64,000 bases of DNA from Taenia hydatigena (Eukaryota > Platyhelminthes > Cestoda > Cyclophyllidea > Taeniidae). How positions within the stretch are numbered: the stretch's first letter is position 1; each line of letters starts with the position of its first letter. Both the position numbers and the translations under genes were made by a program. The notes under the pieces were generated by a model that saw only the letters and a list, made by a program, of their open reading frames with translations, was not told the origin of the DNA and searched no databases. The stretch is from contig JADWOT020001649.1 of the NCBI GenBank assembly GCA_036345935.2, forward strand, positions 18,001-82,000, read 5' to 3'. Below, one piece after another: positions 1 to 10,039 of this stretch.

Positions 1-460
1 AGCTATTAGCGTGCAGTGACTAATTGTCTGCGATTGAGCCGTCTAAAATGGCCATACTTTTGACTTTCTGTTAGACTAAGAGATGATCCTACAATTAGCG
101 CTACATAACAAAGAGGGTCGATGCAAAAATTTCCGGCAATGATGCACCTGTAACGCAGTCAAATGTTCTTGATATAGGAGATGTGTCCCATCAGTTGACT
201 GGTAGGACACCGGCCTCAGTAAAAGCTTAGGAAATACTAAGAGCTCCCAATCATAACAGGAGCCTTAACAAATAGTAGTACAATTGGAGCAGGCTCCTTT
301 ATGGGAAGGCGTGATACGTTGTCAAGGCAAAGCAGCAACTTAGGGCGCTGGTGGAGTTGCTCAAAAATAAGCCTGTCGCTGAATCAGATTGAAAGCGGGA
401 TCAAATTGACTGCTGGTGTAACTAACAGAAATGCAAAATGGCCTCAGCAAAATAAATGCC
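1..460. other. Leading segment, no gene supported
   Basis: The segment has short frames in all phases. The longest, 301-636 (+), is 111 codons but runs into the diverged kinase repeat starting near 460 and shows no motif. No splice, promoter or RNA-gene signal was convincing, so I call nothing here. Confidence 0.4.
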
Positions 461-1738
461 CTGTAGACTTGATATTTGGCGTTCATTTAGTGGCTATTTC
501 AAAGTGTCTTTCAAATCAGTCATGCATGACATTAAAATGTACAGCGCTGTTATCTGAACTCTGTCTGGAACAATGCTCAAAGCGTGCCGCGACACAAATC
601 GTCACCATTGGCTCATCATGGATATCGCTGCATTAACGCCGCACTCCTCTGGATTCGAAAGCTTCGTGGTCGAGTGTCAAGAAATGATAAACACATCTCC
701 GCTCGAGTGAATCGTATGAGTATGTGGTTCTCTCAGAGAGCATAGAGCATCGCATAACCATTTCGCAAGCGAAAGAGCTTTGGTGCCCACGTCAGTATCA
801 TAGTAAATTTTTCACCTCCCTTTAGTGCATCAAACTTCCCAGGTCCGTTATTTTTATCACCGCAGCGTCATTCTTGCACCTCTCGACGGATCTTATAAGC
901 TTGGACTAATGCTGACTAGTTTTGAGTGAACCGATCAAATCGAATCCAGCTCCCTATTGGTTCATTTTATTTAAATTGGTTTTCTCGAGAGTAAGCGAAG
1001 ATTGCCTGGACCAGACTAGTTGAGGTGACTGATGCTGTCGGTAATGAAACTTGCTGTGTGGTGAGTAGCATTCACGCAAGTGCCTAGTCCCTCCTTCCAC
1101 AGATTAGCCTTCATGATTGACGCCGGCTGACAGATTGATGATTTGTCGAATGAGGTCTCAAAGGAGGACAAAGTGGAAAATCAACCCTACCGCAGTGGTA
1201 GCTCTTCCTTCTTTTGGCTTTAACTTCGAGACGTCCTCGAATGCAGTGCTATGCTTACTAAACGGCATATCAAATGCACACTTAGGCGAGTTAGATTGTT
1301 AAATCTGCCCCTACAAACTTAGCTGCGAACGACAGCCGTGAAAAGGCGATGAAATAATGGTTATAAATTAGTTAAAGCCTTCAAAGTTTGGTCCATATAC
1401 ACATAAGACGAATTTTTGCTCACTAATTTAAGCAGACATTGATGCATGCGCAGGGGCTGCTTTGAAAGCTCCATTTCATCACCTGAGTGAGAATTTCAGG
1501 TTTGGAAATAATCGCCGTAACCGATGGAGTGGAGAGTGTTAGGTAACCAAAAGCAAAGTGGCTAAGTACTGTGAGAGGATTGAATGTCAACATAGTTCAT
1601 CAGAATTTCAACTGGGTCAACACTGACGGATGATTGGGCAATCACCGCAAGGGATGCTTCTTGGGGCGAGCACAGCCATCACAAACTCCATCTCCGTGAT
1701 TGACATTCTAAAAGCGCGAATGCATTGGCATTAACGCA
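460..1738 (+). repeat. Kinase-bearing repeat, copy A (diverged, internally deleted)
   Basis: This stretch aligns by eye with copies at about 6980-8865 (+) and 34770-36605 (-). Landmarks are the CTTGATATTTGGCGTTCATT block near 470, the 'CTCCTCTGGATTCGAAAGC' block near 645 and the block at 1180-1300. Copy A lacks the kinase catalytic core that copy B has at about 7150-7560, so it is an internally deleted relic. The homology stops at about 1738, just before a (GTT)7 microsatellite. It is more diverged than B and C are from each other, so it looks oldest or least constrained. No functional product is expected. Confidence 0.7.
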
Positions 1739-1740
1739 AA

Positions 1741-1761
1741 GTTGTTGTTGTTGTTGTTGTT
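1741..1761. repeat. (GTT)7 microsatellite
   Basis: There are seven perfect GTT units directly after the end of kinase-repeat copy A. A (CAA)5 run, the same motif on the other strand, lies at 37637-37651 beyond copy C. Confidence 0.95.
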
Positions 1762-1795
1762 ATTTTGTCGTGTATGGCAGTAATGATAGCCTCAT

Positions 1796-1915
1796 ATACT
1801 GAGTTCCCAGCTCCCCTCCCTATCTTGTAATCAAAATTACGGAAGGAAGGGAAAGCGGGTAGAGCTTGACATCAATTGTCGCGTGGTCCGAAGTACTATT
1901 TGCTTTGTATTCTTA
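1796..1915 (+). repeat. Short duplicated block, partner at 36770-36890
   Basis: This block aligns in direct orientation with 36770-36890. Both share an ACTAAAATTA/TCAAAATTAC core, a purine-rich GGAAGGAAGGGAAA stretch, then GTAGAGCTT and a CGCGT segment ending in TATTC. It lies next to kinase-repeat copy A (+), while its partner lies next to copy C (-). One of the two loci has therefore been inverted relative to the other. No coding signal was seen. Confidence 0.6.
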
Positions 1916-3900
1916 TCATTCGATGTATGCTAGATTCTATGCTAATTAGATGGATTAGAATTGACGTGTTTTATTTTTGATCACGGTTAATCCTCTCATC
2001 CTTTGAGGTCATATGGCACATGACTGAACACGCGTTGCGCTCTGTGTTTAAGTTACACAGAAACATCGACCTTTTGTAGGTGTTTTCTCATACATATCAC
2101 CAACAAATCCGGCATCGTATTTACTGATCAGGTGGGTTTGCACACACAATGTTGTCGTTTTCGCTTAACCTTTTATTGCGTTAGGGGTGCTGTGTTTGAT
2201 ACTGCGCCACGAACTCAAGGTGTCCAATTCTGCGCGTTGTTGGGTGCTGGAGCCGCAGACATATGCATGTGTGTATATGCCCTACTGGCTATATTCTGTA
2301 AGGTGGGGGCTATTCAGATTGATAAACATTGCAATTGGAGTTGGAGTTCTGTTGTTGCTACTCTAAACAAAGCATGCATTGCTAAGAGTTTGGAATTAGC
2401 CTAGTTAAATTAGAATATTATAAGCATAGATCGCACACACTTATGGTGCCAATGCTGCAGTGCCCAGCGTTGACATGCTCGCAAAGCTTTGGAATGTCCT
2501 AGCTATGTCAGTTAAAAGTAGGTCTTTGCAACAGGATTTTTCTACTCTACTTACTAATCTCGAGTCCTATCAACTGTAAGGCAAGCATCTCATTGTAGAA
2601 TTGTCTCATGCAACTATTCGCGAAATGCCTTGTGGCGTTAATTCACATTAGCAGTAAAGTAGATAACAAGAATTCATCCCTTTTCGCTTATGTTGCAAGC
2701 AATCCCCTTATCCAGTAAGATATCCAAAAGAAATGTAAATGAAAATAAGAAGGATTATTCAAAGTTAGTGATGACTTCAAATTTAGGCAAATACTTGAGC
2801 AAACGAATGTATCATCGTGATGTTGCAGCGAATGCAATTCCCGTCTCGCCCTACGCGATCACAAAAGCACACTGCTGACGTGAAGTGAAAGGTGGAGCGC
2901 AAAATCGCGCTTCTCACTGGTTACTTTGCTCTCGGCACGGCGAAGCAGGTTAGTTAGACCTAAGGGCAATTTGTTAGCCACAAAGTAAGCAAATGATAAG
3001 GATTAAGAGTTATATTGCTAAATAGCTAAAGCCTGGTACAGTTTATTGCGCTTGTCAAAATCAAGCACTGCGACCATTACCATAGAATACGACATTACCT
3101 TGCGTGTATGGAATAAAAAGGAGACAGATAGCTCCGTATCCTTCTAAACCAGTGTCATTGCCTTGAAGCGATTGCAGCAAACTAAATAGTGGATATTCTT
3201 AACGAAGGAAAAAATGTTTTGGCCACTACGCTACAAAATGTAGTTTTTCTCATCACCGGCATGCAGTGTATTCAGGCGATGCTCTTTTAAATGTAAGGCA
3301 ATTCACATGTAAAGAGGTCTGTTAAAAGTGTATCCAATTTGACCTTTAGTAAGTAGACCATCCTTCTTAAGTGGGGCAAACTGGCTCAAATGAGCACTGA
3401 GGTCGGCTTCGTGCAAAAGACCCTCTTGCGGTTATTCATCCCTTGTTCGTGCTTGTCGCGACTGTTTCAAGCATGCTCTTAGACTACCCGTTCCATAATT
3501 ACTACCCGTAGCTGTCTATTGATGGGTGGGATCGTTGACATGGTCGTAGAATGATCAGAGGGATATATTTGAACCCCTGTGCGTTTATTTTGGCCTTGCA
3601 AAAGAATAGGGCATAGCGAAGTCGTGATTCGAGGATAATTACTGAATTGGAGGAACTTTAACCATTTGTAAGCCATTAGTGCTCAGTTGGATACTAATGG
3701 AACCATGCTAAGGTGATGAGGCGTTAATTGTAAGTTACCGATCAAGCCCTTTTGTCCACGCAAAAGGGGATTTTGGGGAGTGAACTAATTTGTGAACCTT
3801 GAAAGCAACCGCTTTAATGGGTTAAGCGTTGTCATCGTTCATCGTTCATCCCCAAAACAAATTACTTTAGCGAATTTCAGCTTTTCGCATAGCTCTAAGG
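1916..3900. other. Unassigned stretch with weak exon-like frames
   Basis: No gene could be recognised. Two open stretches are worth listing. A frame at about 2190-2300 (+) is preceded by a TTGCGTTAG-type acceptor and followed by GTAAGG. Another open frame at about 2441-2579 (+) ends in TAA and is rich in leucine and serine. Both are short and could be chance. The rest shows no repeat or RNA feature that I can support. Confidence 0.3.
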
Positions 3901-3922
3901 AGAACGCTTTACAGGAGATCAG

Positions 3923-3932
3923 TTTATTTATT
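3923..3932 (-). terminator. Poly(A) signals AATAAATAAA on the minus strand
   Basis: Two overlapping AATAAA hexamers on the minus strand lie about 115 bp beyond the TGA at 4048-4050 that ends the open frame of the neighbouring minus-strand gene remnant. Their spacing fits a real 3' end. Confidence 0.5.
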
Positions 3933-4047
3933 TTTGAAAAATTAAGGCGCACTTAGTGTTAACCATCAAAACATACTATGAGAATCACAAAACACATAGA
4001 ACAACAAAACACCAGCATCATAGCCACTAAATAAAAGACTTCCGAGG

Positions 4048-4600
4048 TCAGTCTGCAGACGCTTCACAAAGGAAGCCAATAACTCGTTTTGTCAGTTCTA
4101 CTATAATTTTGAGATCCTCACCTTCACCATCTTGCCTTTGATCTGCTTTAGCACCAAGCTGATTTCTGGGTGTCATCTCTAGAGTCCACAATTGCTGCTT
4201 GTGCCTCAACAACATGTCACAACCAAATTGGTGCGGGGTGAAAAAACCCTGCGTCTGCCTTGCCTTTGTGCCTCAGACATTGATGGCGTAACTGAGGTTG
4301 CTCTGCGGTTGACGGTGTAAAGAAGTCTGAACCAGGCATAGACATGCTGGCAGCAAGCTGCTGGAGAAGAATATAATTTGGGATTAGGAACACGCTTGCT
4401 GGAAGTTGTTAATATGCGCTTGGCGTTAGAAACGGTCGCTGCACCTGTGGTTGTAGCAGCTCTTGACGTAATTTTGACGACGTGTCAAATAGGAGTGGTT
4501 TGGCGTTGGGCGGGTCGGCGACGTAGTGGCAGGTTGAGGTTGACCTGAACTTCCACCTTGCTTTGGAGGTAAAGACAGTTTGACGCAGGATGTTTGTAGC
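4048..4600 (-). pseudogene. 3' end of a multi-exon gene (unassigned), frameshifted
   Basis: Read on the minus strand, a Gln/Pro/Thr/Ser-rich exon ends at 4445 (CCACAG then GTGCAG). An 84-nt intron spans 4444 down to 4361 and ends CTTCTCCAG. The last exon starts at 4360 and reads QLAASMSMPG. From 4248 to the TGA at 4048-4050 a 66-residue frame is open; it contains EMTPRNQLGAKADQRQDGEG and ends LCEASAD. Poly(A) signals follow at 3923-3932. A paralogue at 62387-62761 (+) has the same exon boundary and an intron of the same length. Relative to that paralogue this copy lacks one C in the upstream exon, and the start and end of the last exon are in different frames, so it is probably broken. The low-complexity part followed by a polar tail resembles several scaffold or nucleoporin-like proteins, but I cannot name a family. 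Confidence 0.6.
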
Positions 4601-4758
4601 ATTACAACCTATGTAGGGCTAGTCGGTAGTTGTTTAAAATATTGGAACTACTTAAGCTTGTTCGTGGAAATTTTGTAAAGTAAAACCGTAAGGTAATATT
4701 GACCCTTTCCTTGAATCATCCACCACTTGATCAGTTAACTGGCAAATTTTTATTGCAG

Positions 4759-5008
4759 ATACGATTCGTCAGCAGGAGGGCAAAATGGTGAGAGATAAAC
4801 TAGCAGCTGATGCAAGTGCGAACCAGCAGGATTCGTACCTTGGAGGGATTTCCTGTTTTCTCAAGTCTATTCGAGAAAGGGAATGCAGCATCACCCACGT
4901 GAGCAAACCTTGTACTAATATGCCTTCTTGCTTTAATAATTTTACTTTTCATTTGTTTGCATTCAGAGCAAGGTGGGAAGACGAGGCGCCAAACATCGTG
5001 AAATTTAG
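4759..5008 (+). pseudogene. Two terminal exons of an unidentified gene
   Basis: A pyrimidine-rich TTTTTATTGCAG acceptor precedes an exon at 4759-4898. An in-frame ATG at 4785 begins MVRDKLAADASANQQ. A 68-nt intron (4899-4966) starts GTGAGC and ends TTTGCATTCAG. The second exon reads SKVGRRGAKHREI and stops at TAG 5006-5008. AATAAA follows at 5023-5028 and 5037-5042. If translation starts at 4785 the product would be 51 residues, but the acceptor implies upstream exons that I cannot locate. The arrangement of acceptor, donor, acceptor, stop and poly(A) signal is good, but the product is not recognised. It may be a real gene end or a duplicated fragment like its neighbours. Confidence 0.4.
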
Positions 5009-5022
5009 ATAAACCAATATTT

Positions 5023-5042
5023 AATAAAGAACTGCAAATAAA
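5023..5042 (+). terminator. Two AATAAA poly(A) signals
   Basis: AATAAA occurs at 5023-5028 and 5037-5042, 15 to 29 bp after the TAG at 5006-5008. This fits the 3' end of the two-exon remnant upstream. Confidence 0.45.
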
Positions 5043-6979
5043 ACACGCGAAGTCATTTTTGGACTTGAAAGATATTTTGTATTACTAGAGGAGGCTCAAC
5101 ATTTAATGGAGCAACAGATGTGGTCAAATGCGCCCTCAGTTAAGAGGGCGCTAACTGCAAATTTGAGGCGAAATAGAAGGAAGGAGTTGTGGAATGGTCG
5201 CGCGCATACTTGATACTGGGTCTATCAAAGCAAACTTTTACGCAGAAGTAAAGAACCCTGCAATCAATAGTAAGTCATTTTTAGGAATCATGAGGCAGAA
5301 ACTGCGAGAAAAATGAAATTAATGCTCTGACAATCCACCATCAAGGCAGTTCTGTGTGGTTTTAGATGTCAGGGTATCACATGTGCAGTGGTTTCTTAAT
5401 CGCATTTGGGGTTAAATAATTGGTAGCAAGAATAGTGGTGATTCGAGGTAATTGTTGCTTAACGTACAACTAAATGTAAATTCACAATTCATCTCAATAT
5501 CAAAGACCATTTGTAGGAATGCGAATGGTGTAGACAGTAGTCCTCTTACGCTTAGGAAGAATTAAATGCACAGTTTTGTGAGTGCTGGACAACCACATTC
5601 ACTCTTCGTTAGATTGTGCTTAATGCCACATTGGTTACGTTGCTGTTCTTACTAAAGTGATTAATGTACTGAAGGCAAGGCTTGGGTAGTGCACGATACT
5701 TTTCTGCCAAGATGCTCTATTTTGAAACTACATTTAGGCCAAAGTACGCATAAATACCATTCCAATGGCATATGAGTTCAACCAGACGGTCATGTGGTTT
5801 CATGGCAGCGTGACTACAATTTCGTCCATCGTAAAGGGTAGGCCGGAATCTTCTTTTTGGTTCATCGACGCTATGTTACTGTTTTTCATACGACAGAATC
5901 AAAAGTCACGCACCGTAAATGATTCGTGTCCTCGAGGAACCCAAAGTTTTAACGTGCCATCAAATAGCCGGTCTATTATTTTTGCCTTGAGCGCATTATA
6001 AAACTTTAATTAAATCAGGTGTCTAAATGACAATCAGAAGTCAGAAAGCAATTTATTTGCAGCTTGAAGATGCGGCAAGCACCACTGGAACAATTGTCTG
6101 AGGTTCCTCCTATGTTCCATGTGACATAATTTGATGGGATATATGCAGCGGCTGGAAGATGACATGGGCCAGCATGGGCACAAGAAATCAACTTTTGTCG
6201 TTGTTGCCCTTCGAGAGACGACAAGCGGTCCTCGTGTCCGTAAGTGCGATAGTACCTTCTGGCTCTCTTCAATTGTGCATGGACAGTAGAATGGCTGCAT
6301 TGACTGAAACGAAGTGTAAGTTTAGGTGTGAATGAGAAGGTGACGTGCAGAAATTATTTCCTACAAAATTGGCAGGTGCGACTGAGTCAAAATCACAACT
6401 TGGCAGTCTGATTAGAACCACGTTACTTATGCACACCTCATTTCCCCAATCCTTTCCACAAAGCACCAACACGGATTCCCCGTTGTAAATTAACAACATT
6501 AGAAGTCGTCGTTCACTTGCTTTCAGTCCGCAAACAAACAATTAAATTTCCGCCTCACTTAAATGACCCCTCACACAAATCCATCACAAGTCCATTTCTA
6601 CAAAGCACGTGCTTTTACCCGGCAAATCGGAACTGTAGTGTTTCATCGTAATGTAAAGAATCTCCTCTATTTAATATTTTGTTAAACGGAAGTCAGTACT
6701 ACGCAGACGAATACAAGACTGGGGTTAATAGCATTTTGTAAGCCTATATTTAAAGCGTCGTCACGTTTATTTGCATCATGTGATGGGATGCCCGAGATCA
6801 ATGATGGCCTTGCCGTTATAGGTCACCACGATGGATGGATGACATCGCTGCCACTGTGAGAAATGCTACAATTCGGTTGTACTCTTTAAGCACTTGCAAG
6901 GGATTCTCGAAGAATCTCGCATTCCGAACAAGGAGCATCGAACTTTCTTAAAGGGGGTTTCGACTTCCTCCAGACAACC
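5043..6979. other. Unassigned stretch
   Basis: A 40-codon open stretch at about 5092-5214 (+) is rich in Arg, Asn and Gln and follows a TATTACTAG-like acceptor. Frames at 5765-6001 (+) and 6269-6541 (-) show no motif. I see no repeat family, RNA gene or promoter here. Confidence 0.3.
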
Positions 6980-7029
6980 CCTGTGTATTCGGAACTGAAA
7001 GGCCCTAACACAATAAATGCAACAATATT

Positions 7030-7870
7030 TGTCCCAGTCTAAATATCGCTTTAAGAATCTCAAAGCTGTGGCCAAATTAGTGCTGCTCAGACTTAATATT
7101 TGGCCTCCATTTAGTGCCAATTTTTAAACAATGGTCGAATCAGGCATGCGGGATGTCTACGACTCATCTTTATCCTTCCGGTACCTTCAACTCTGGCGTA
7201 ACGCCTTTAATGATTTTCAAGTTGTATAAGGTGGATCTGACTTGCAGGATCTCGTCGCATATGTTGGCTACCTCGGTGAATTTAAAGAGCAATTTACAGC
7301 TGAGATTATTTGTGGTCTAGAGCGCCTTCACATCATGCGCATCGTCTACGTAGACGTTAAGCCTGACAATGTGCATATTGTTGACTCAGATTACATTTTG
7401 ATTGCAGATTTCAGTCACTAATACGGCATGTCTCGAGAATTGAGACCTCTCAAAAAGACTGACTTCACCAGGCACCCTTGTTCATAACATCCGAGATAAA
7501 GGATGAGCTCGCAATCACGGCGAAGGCTTGCAATATGCGCTCATGCCACTGCGTGCGATGCTACTCGTCGCAGACATTGCAGCACAAATGTCACATCCCT
7601 CTGGATTTGAAAGTTGTGCGCCAGAGTGTCAAGAAATAGTGATTACATCTCTGCTGGAGTGATTCGGACAAGCATGTTGTTCTCTCGTATAGCACAGAGC
7701 ACAGCACAACTGTTTCACAAGCAGAAGATATTTGAAGTCCACGTTAAATCGTAGTAGGCTTTTCATCTTCCTTTAGCAAATTTGGCTTCTCAAGTCTTAT
7801 GCGTTGTATCACTGCAGCCTCATTTTTTCGCCTCCCTACTGACCTCAGAAGCCAAGATCACTGCTGAGCG
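7030..7870 (+). pseudogene. Protein kinase pseudogene (AGC-like), copy B
   Basis: A shifting + frame reads GGSDLQDLVAYVGYLGEFKE, then FTAEIICGLERLH, the usual residues before a kinase catalytic loop. The loop VYVDVKPDN (7344-7370) matches the HRDxKPxN consensus, with the His-Arg pair replaced by Tyr-Val. The metal-binding DFG has become DFS (ADFS at 7404-7415), and a TAA stop at 7419-7421 follows two codons later. An activation-loop-like SRELRPLKKTDFT segment follows. Stops and the lost Arg and Gly make this non-functional as a kinase. The GGxLxxL helix, followed in copy C by a C-terminal PSFGTLDFSSLM segment, resembles AGC kinases. The subfamily is not resolved. Confidence 0.75.
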
Positions 7871-8127
7871 GTTTTGAGTAGACCGATCAAATCAGTTCCA
7901 GTTATCTATTGATTCATTTCATGTGAACAGATTCCTCGAAAATTGACGAAGATTGTCTAGATTAGACTAAATGAGGTGAGTTTTTGACGTTAGGCATGAC
8001 CGATGCTGTAGGTGCTGAAGTTTGCTGTATGGTGAGTAGCAGCCACTTGAGCGCCTAGTCCCTCCGTCCACGTATTAGCCTTCGTGGTGACACTGGACGA
8101 CATATTAACGATGCGTAAAATGATATC

Positions 8128-8613
8128 CTAAAGGCTAATGTCGTCAGAAGTTGATCCTACGACAGTTTTAGCCCTCTTTTTTCTTAGTTTTGTCTTCAGG
8201 ACGCTCTCGAATGTAGTGCTTTGCTTACTAAAAGACATCTTAAAATGCGTACTTAAACAAGTTAAATTACTAAATCTGCGTATTACAAACTTAGCTGTGG
8301 ATGGCAATGACCATGGATTAGTTGTAGCCATCAAATTCTGATTCACACACACACAAGGCAAAATTTTACCGAAAGTCAGTAAACCCTGACGTATATGCAG
8401 GAACTGCTTTGCAAACTCTACTTCATTGCCTAATTGAGAAGATTCATGTCTTGGAAAAGTCCCCGTGACCGATGGGGTAAAGATCGTAAAGCAACCAAAA
8501 GCAGAGTGGTTAAATACTCTGGGGGGACTCAAGATCAGCATTCGATTAAATGTTTGAGCAGAATTCATCGGAGATGCAATTGGGTCAACACGGACTGCCG
8601 ATTGGTCAATCAT
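8128..8613 (-). CDS. 161-codon frame antisense to the kinase repeat, conserved core
   Basis: This is the longest uninterrupted frame in the window. Its C-terminal 67 residues begin MATTNPWSLPSTAKF, directly after a TGTGTGTGAATCAG acceptor-like sequence, so the true coding part may be just that exon. The copy C counterpart (35225-35500, +) keeps the frame open, with 51 of the first 62 residues identical. Copy A keeps an FSKHSTAFEDVSK segment. Of 21 differences in 186 bp between B and C I count about 13 replacement and 8 silent, which is little sign of purifying selection. The frame is Lys/Ser/Thr-rich and has no signal peptide or known motif. It may be an exon of a separate antisense gene or a fortuitously open relic. 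Confidence 0.35.
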   Translation of the reverse strand: MIDQSAVRVDPIASPMNSAQTFNRMLILSPPRVFNHSAFGCFTIFTPSVTGTFPRHESSQLGNEVEFAKQFLHIRQGLLTFGKILPCVCVNQNLMATTNPWSLPSTAKFVIRRFSNLTCLSTHFKMSFSKQSTTFESVLKTKLRKKRAKTVVGSTSDDISL

Positions 8614-9616
8614 CGTGAGTGATGCTGTAGGCTTGTTAACGCTGTAGATTCGGAGCCAGCGCAGCTAACACAAACTCCATCTCAGCGATTGACATTTATA
8701 AAGTACGAACGCATCAGCATTAACGTAACCTCATCGATTTTGCTTCCATCCACTTCCCCCTAAATGGCCTTCTTGTGTGGTCACTGCAAAATGTGTTGAA
8801 CAGTGGCATACTTCCTCGCTGTGGAGTGCACCGTCTTTCTGTGGCAAAAAATAATAAACTTTTGCATGGTTGAGTGCGTATGGGACATGCATTCACTGGG
8901 ATGAATTTGTGCTCCGTCACTTGTACGCTGCTAGCCTCGATACCAATTGCTGCACCGAATTGCATACAACTCGTATTTTCATGTTAAATGCAGATTTCAT
9001 GCTATGTTTACACGTGCGTGCAAGCACCACTTTTGACTTTTCCTAACTTCCCTTGTTCCTTCGAGGCAGACAAAATTCATTAGGATCTGATGTTAACAGC
9101 TGGGTAGCATCGCATTCAGTCTACTCCATCCCAACGACAATATCCACCGTGGACTGTGGAAATTTCTCTGTGTCCTGTGTTAGACAACAATGATCGACTA
9201 AATTGTCAGGGATTATTCAAAAGCGATGCCCTCAAAATGAGTAAGCGAAGACTTTACGCACTTCTGTGACCCTTACGAGTACTTTTACATGCATGTGCTG
9301 CGCTGTCCAATTTATTCAGTGAAGTGACATTTGAGATTTTCCCACTGAATCGCCTCAGGCACAGTTCCAACGCCACGGTGAAATTAAGGTTCTCGTTGTT
9401 AGTTCGATCATTGTGGAAGAAAGACTCTTGATTTACCTCCACGTTCCTTGCAAGTAACATGCACTTTAAGATGCTTTTGTGTTGCCCTATTGCAAAAATT
9501 CGCATTCGGACCTTTCATAAATTAGTTCAACTCAATCTACCGACGTGAATTAAGCGGCCAGCAGCTGATATGTTGCAACCAACAGTAGTTATTATATGAA
9601 TGCGTTTTTTTAATTT

Positions 9617-10039
9617 TCAGCTAAAAGCAGAAGAACGTGTTTGACTTCCTCTCTTGCGATTCCTCCCGTGTCATTTGCAATAATCCGCACAGTTGAAAGC
9701 AACAAAGCACATCTGACGTTCTATGAGCATTTGCTCACCAATACGTCCCCAGAAAATATCAACTTTCGTGTGGTTCCCGAGCCACGTATAAGAAAGGTAA
9801 AGTTTTTCTCAGTTCGTTCTACTCTGCTGCCCTTCCAATTGGATCTACACTCTTCTATGCCTCCTTCTCTGCCACATTCTCTCACTGCTAGGCATCCGGA
9901 ACAATACATTTCTGAGCAAGTCTCACAGTGCTTCGCAAAATATATGCGATTTGGTAACGTCAATCCTGACACTGCCGCATCTGTTGTGACTGCTTTTGTT
10001 AATGACAATTGCAACCGGCTACCTCGCTGGATGAGATGA
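9617..10039 (+). CDS. Exon-like frame of an unidentified gene, left arm
   Basis: A TTTTTTTAATTTTCAG acceptor lies just before an open frame with residues SLAIPPVSFAIIRTVES, then NINFRVVPEPRIRK, followed by GTAAAG at about 9797. A second acceptor (CTCACTGCTAG) precedes a segment ending FVNDNCNRLPRWMR and TGA at 10037-10039. Read either through (132 codons from 9641) or spliced, both parts look protein-like. The mirror copy is at 31842-32240 (-) with one replacement (QCFAKY versus QRFAKY, base 9929). I do not recognise the family. Upstream coding sequence was not identified. Confidence 0.4.
   Translation, partial: SAKSRRTCLTSSLAIPPVSFAIIRTVESNKAHLTFYEHLLTNTSPENINFRVVPEPRIRKVKFFSVRSTLLPFQLDLHSSMPPSLPHSLTARHPEQYISEQVSQCFAKYMRFGNVNPDTAASVVTAFVNDNCNRLPRWMR

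Larger units (their letters stand above)
6980..8865 (+). repeat. Kinase-bearing repeat, copy B
   Basis: This is the longest copy of the family. It abuts the left palindrome arm at 8865/8866 and aligns with copy C (34770-36605, opposite strand) from the AATAAATGCAACAA block near 7012 to the CACTCCACAGC-type block near 8825. Divergence between B and C is about 11% in a 186-bp sample that I counted, far greater than between the palindrome arms. B and C therefore flank the palindrome as an older inverted pair. Confidence 0.75.

Noticed and set aside
1117..1302. The plus-strand hydrophobic frames over the kinase repeats (1117-1302, 8138-8341, 35260-35487 minus) as a membrane protein
   Set aside because: They are the complement of the more protein-like antisense frame. 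Leu/Phe/Val content arises from complementing Lys/Ser codons.
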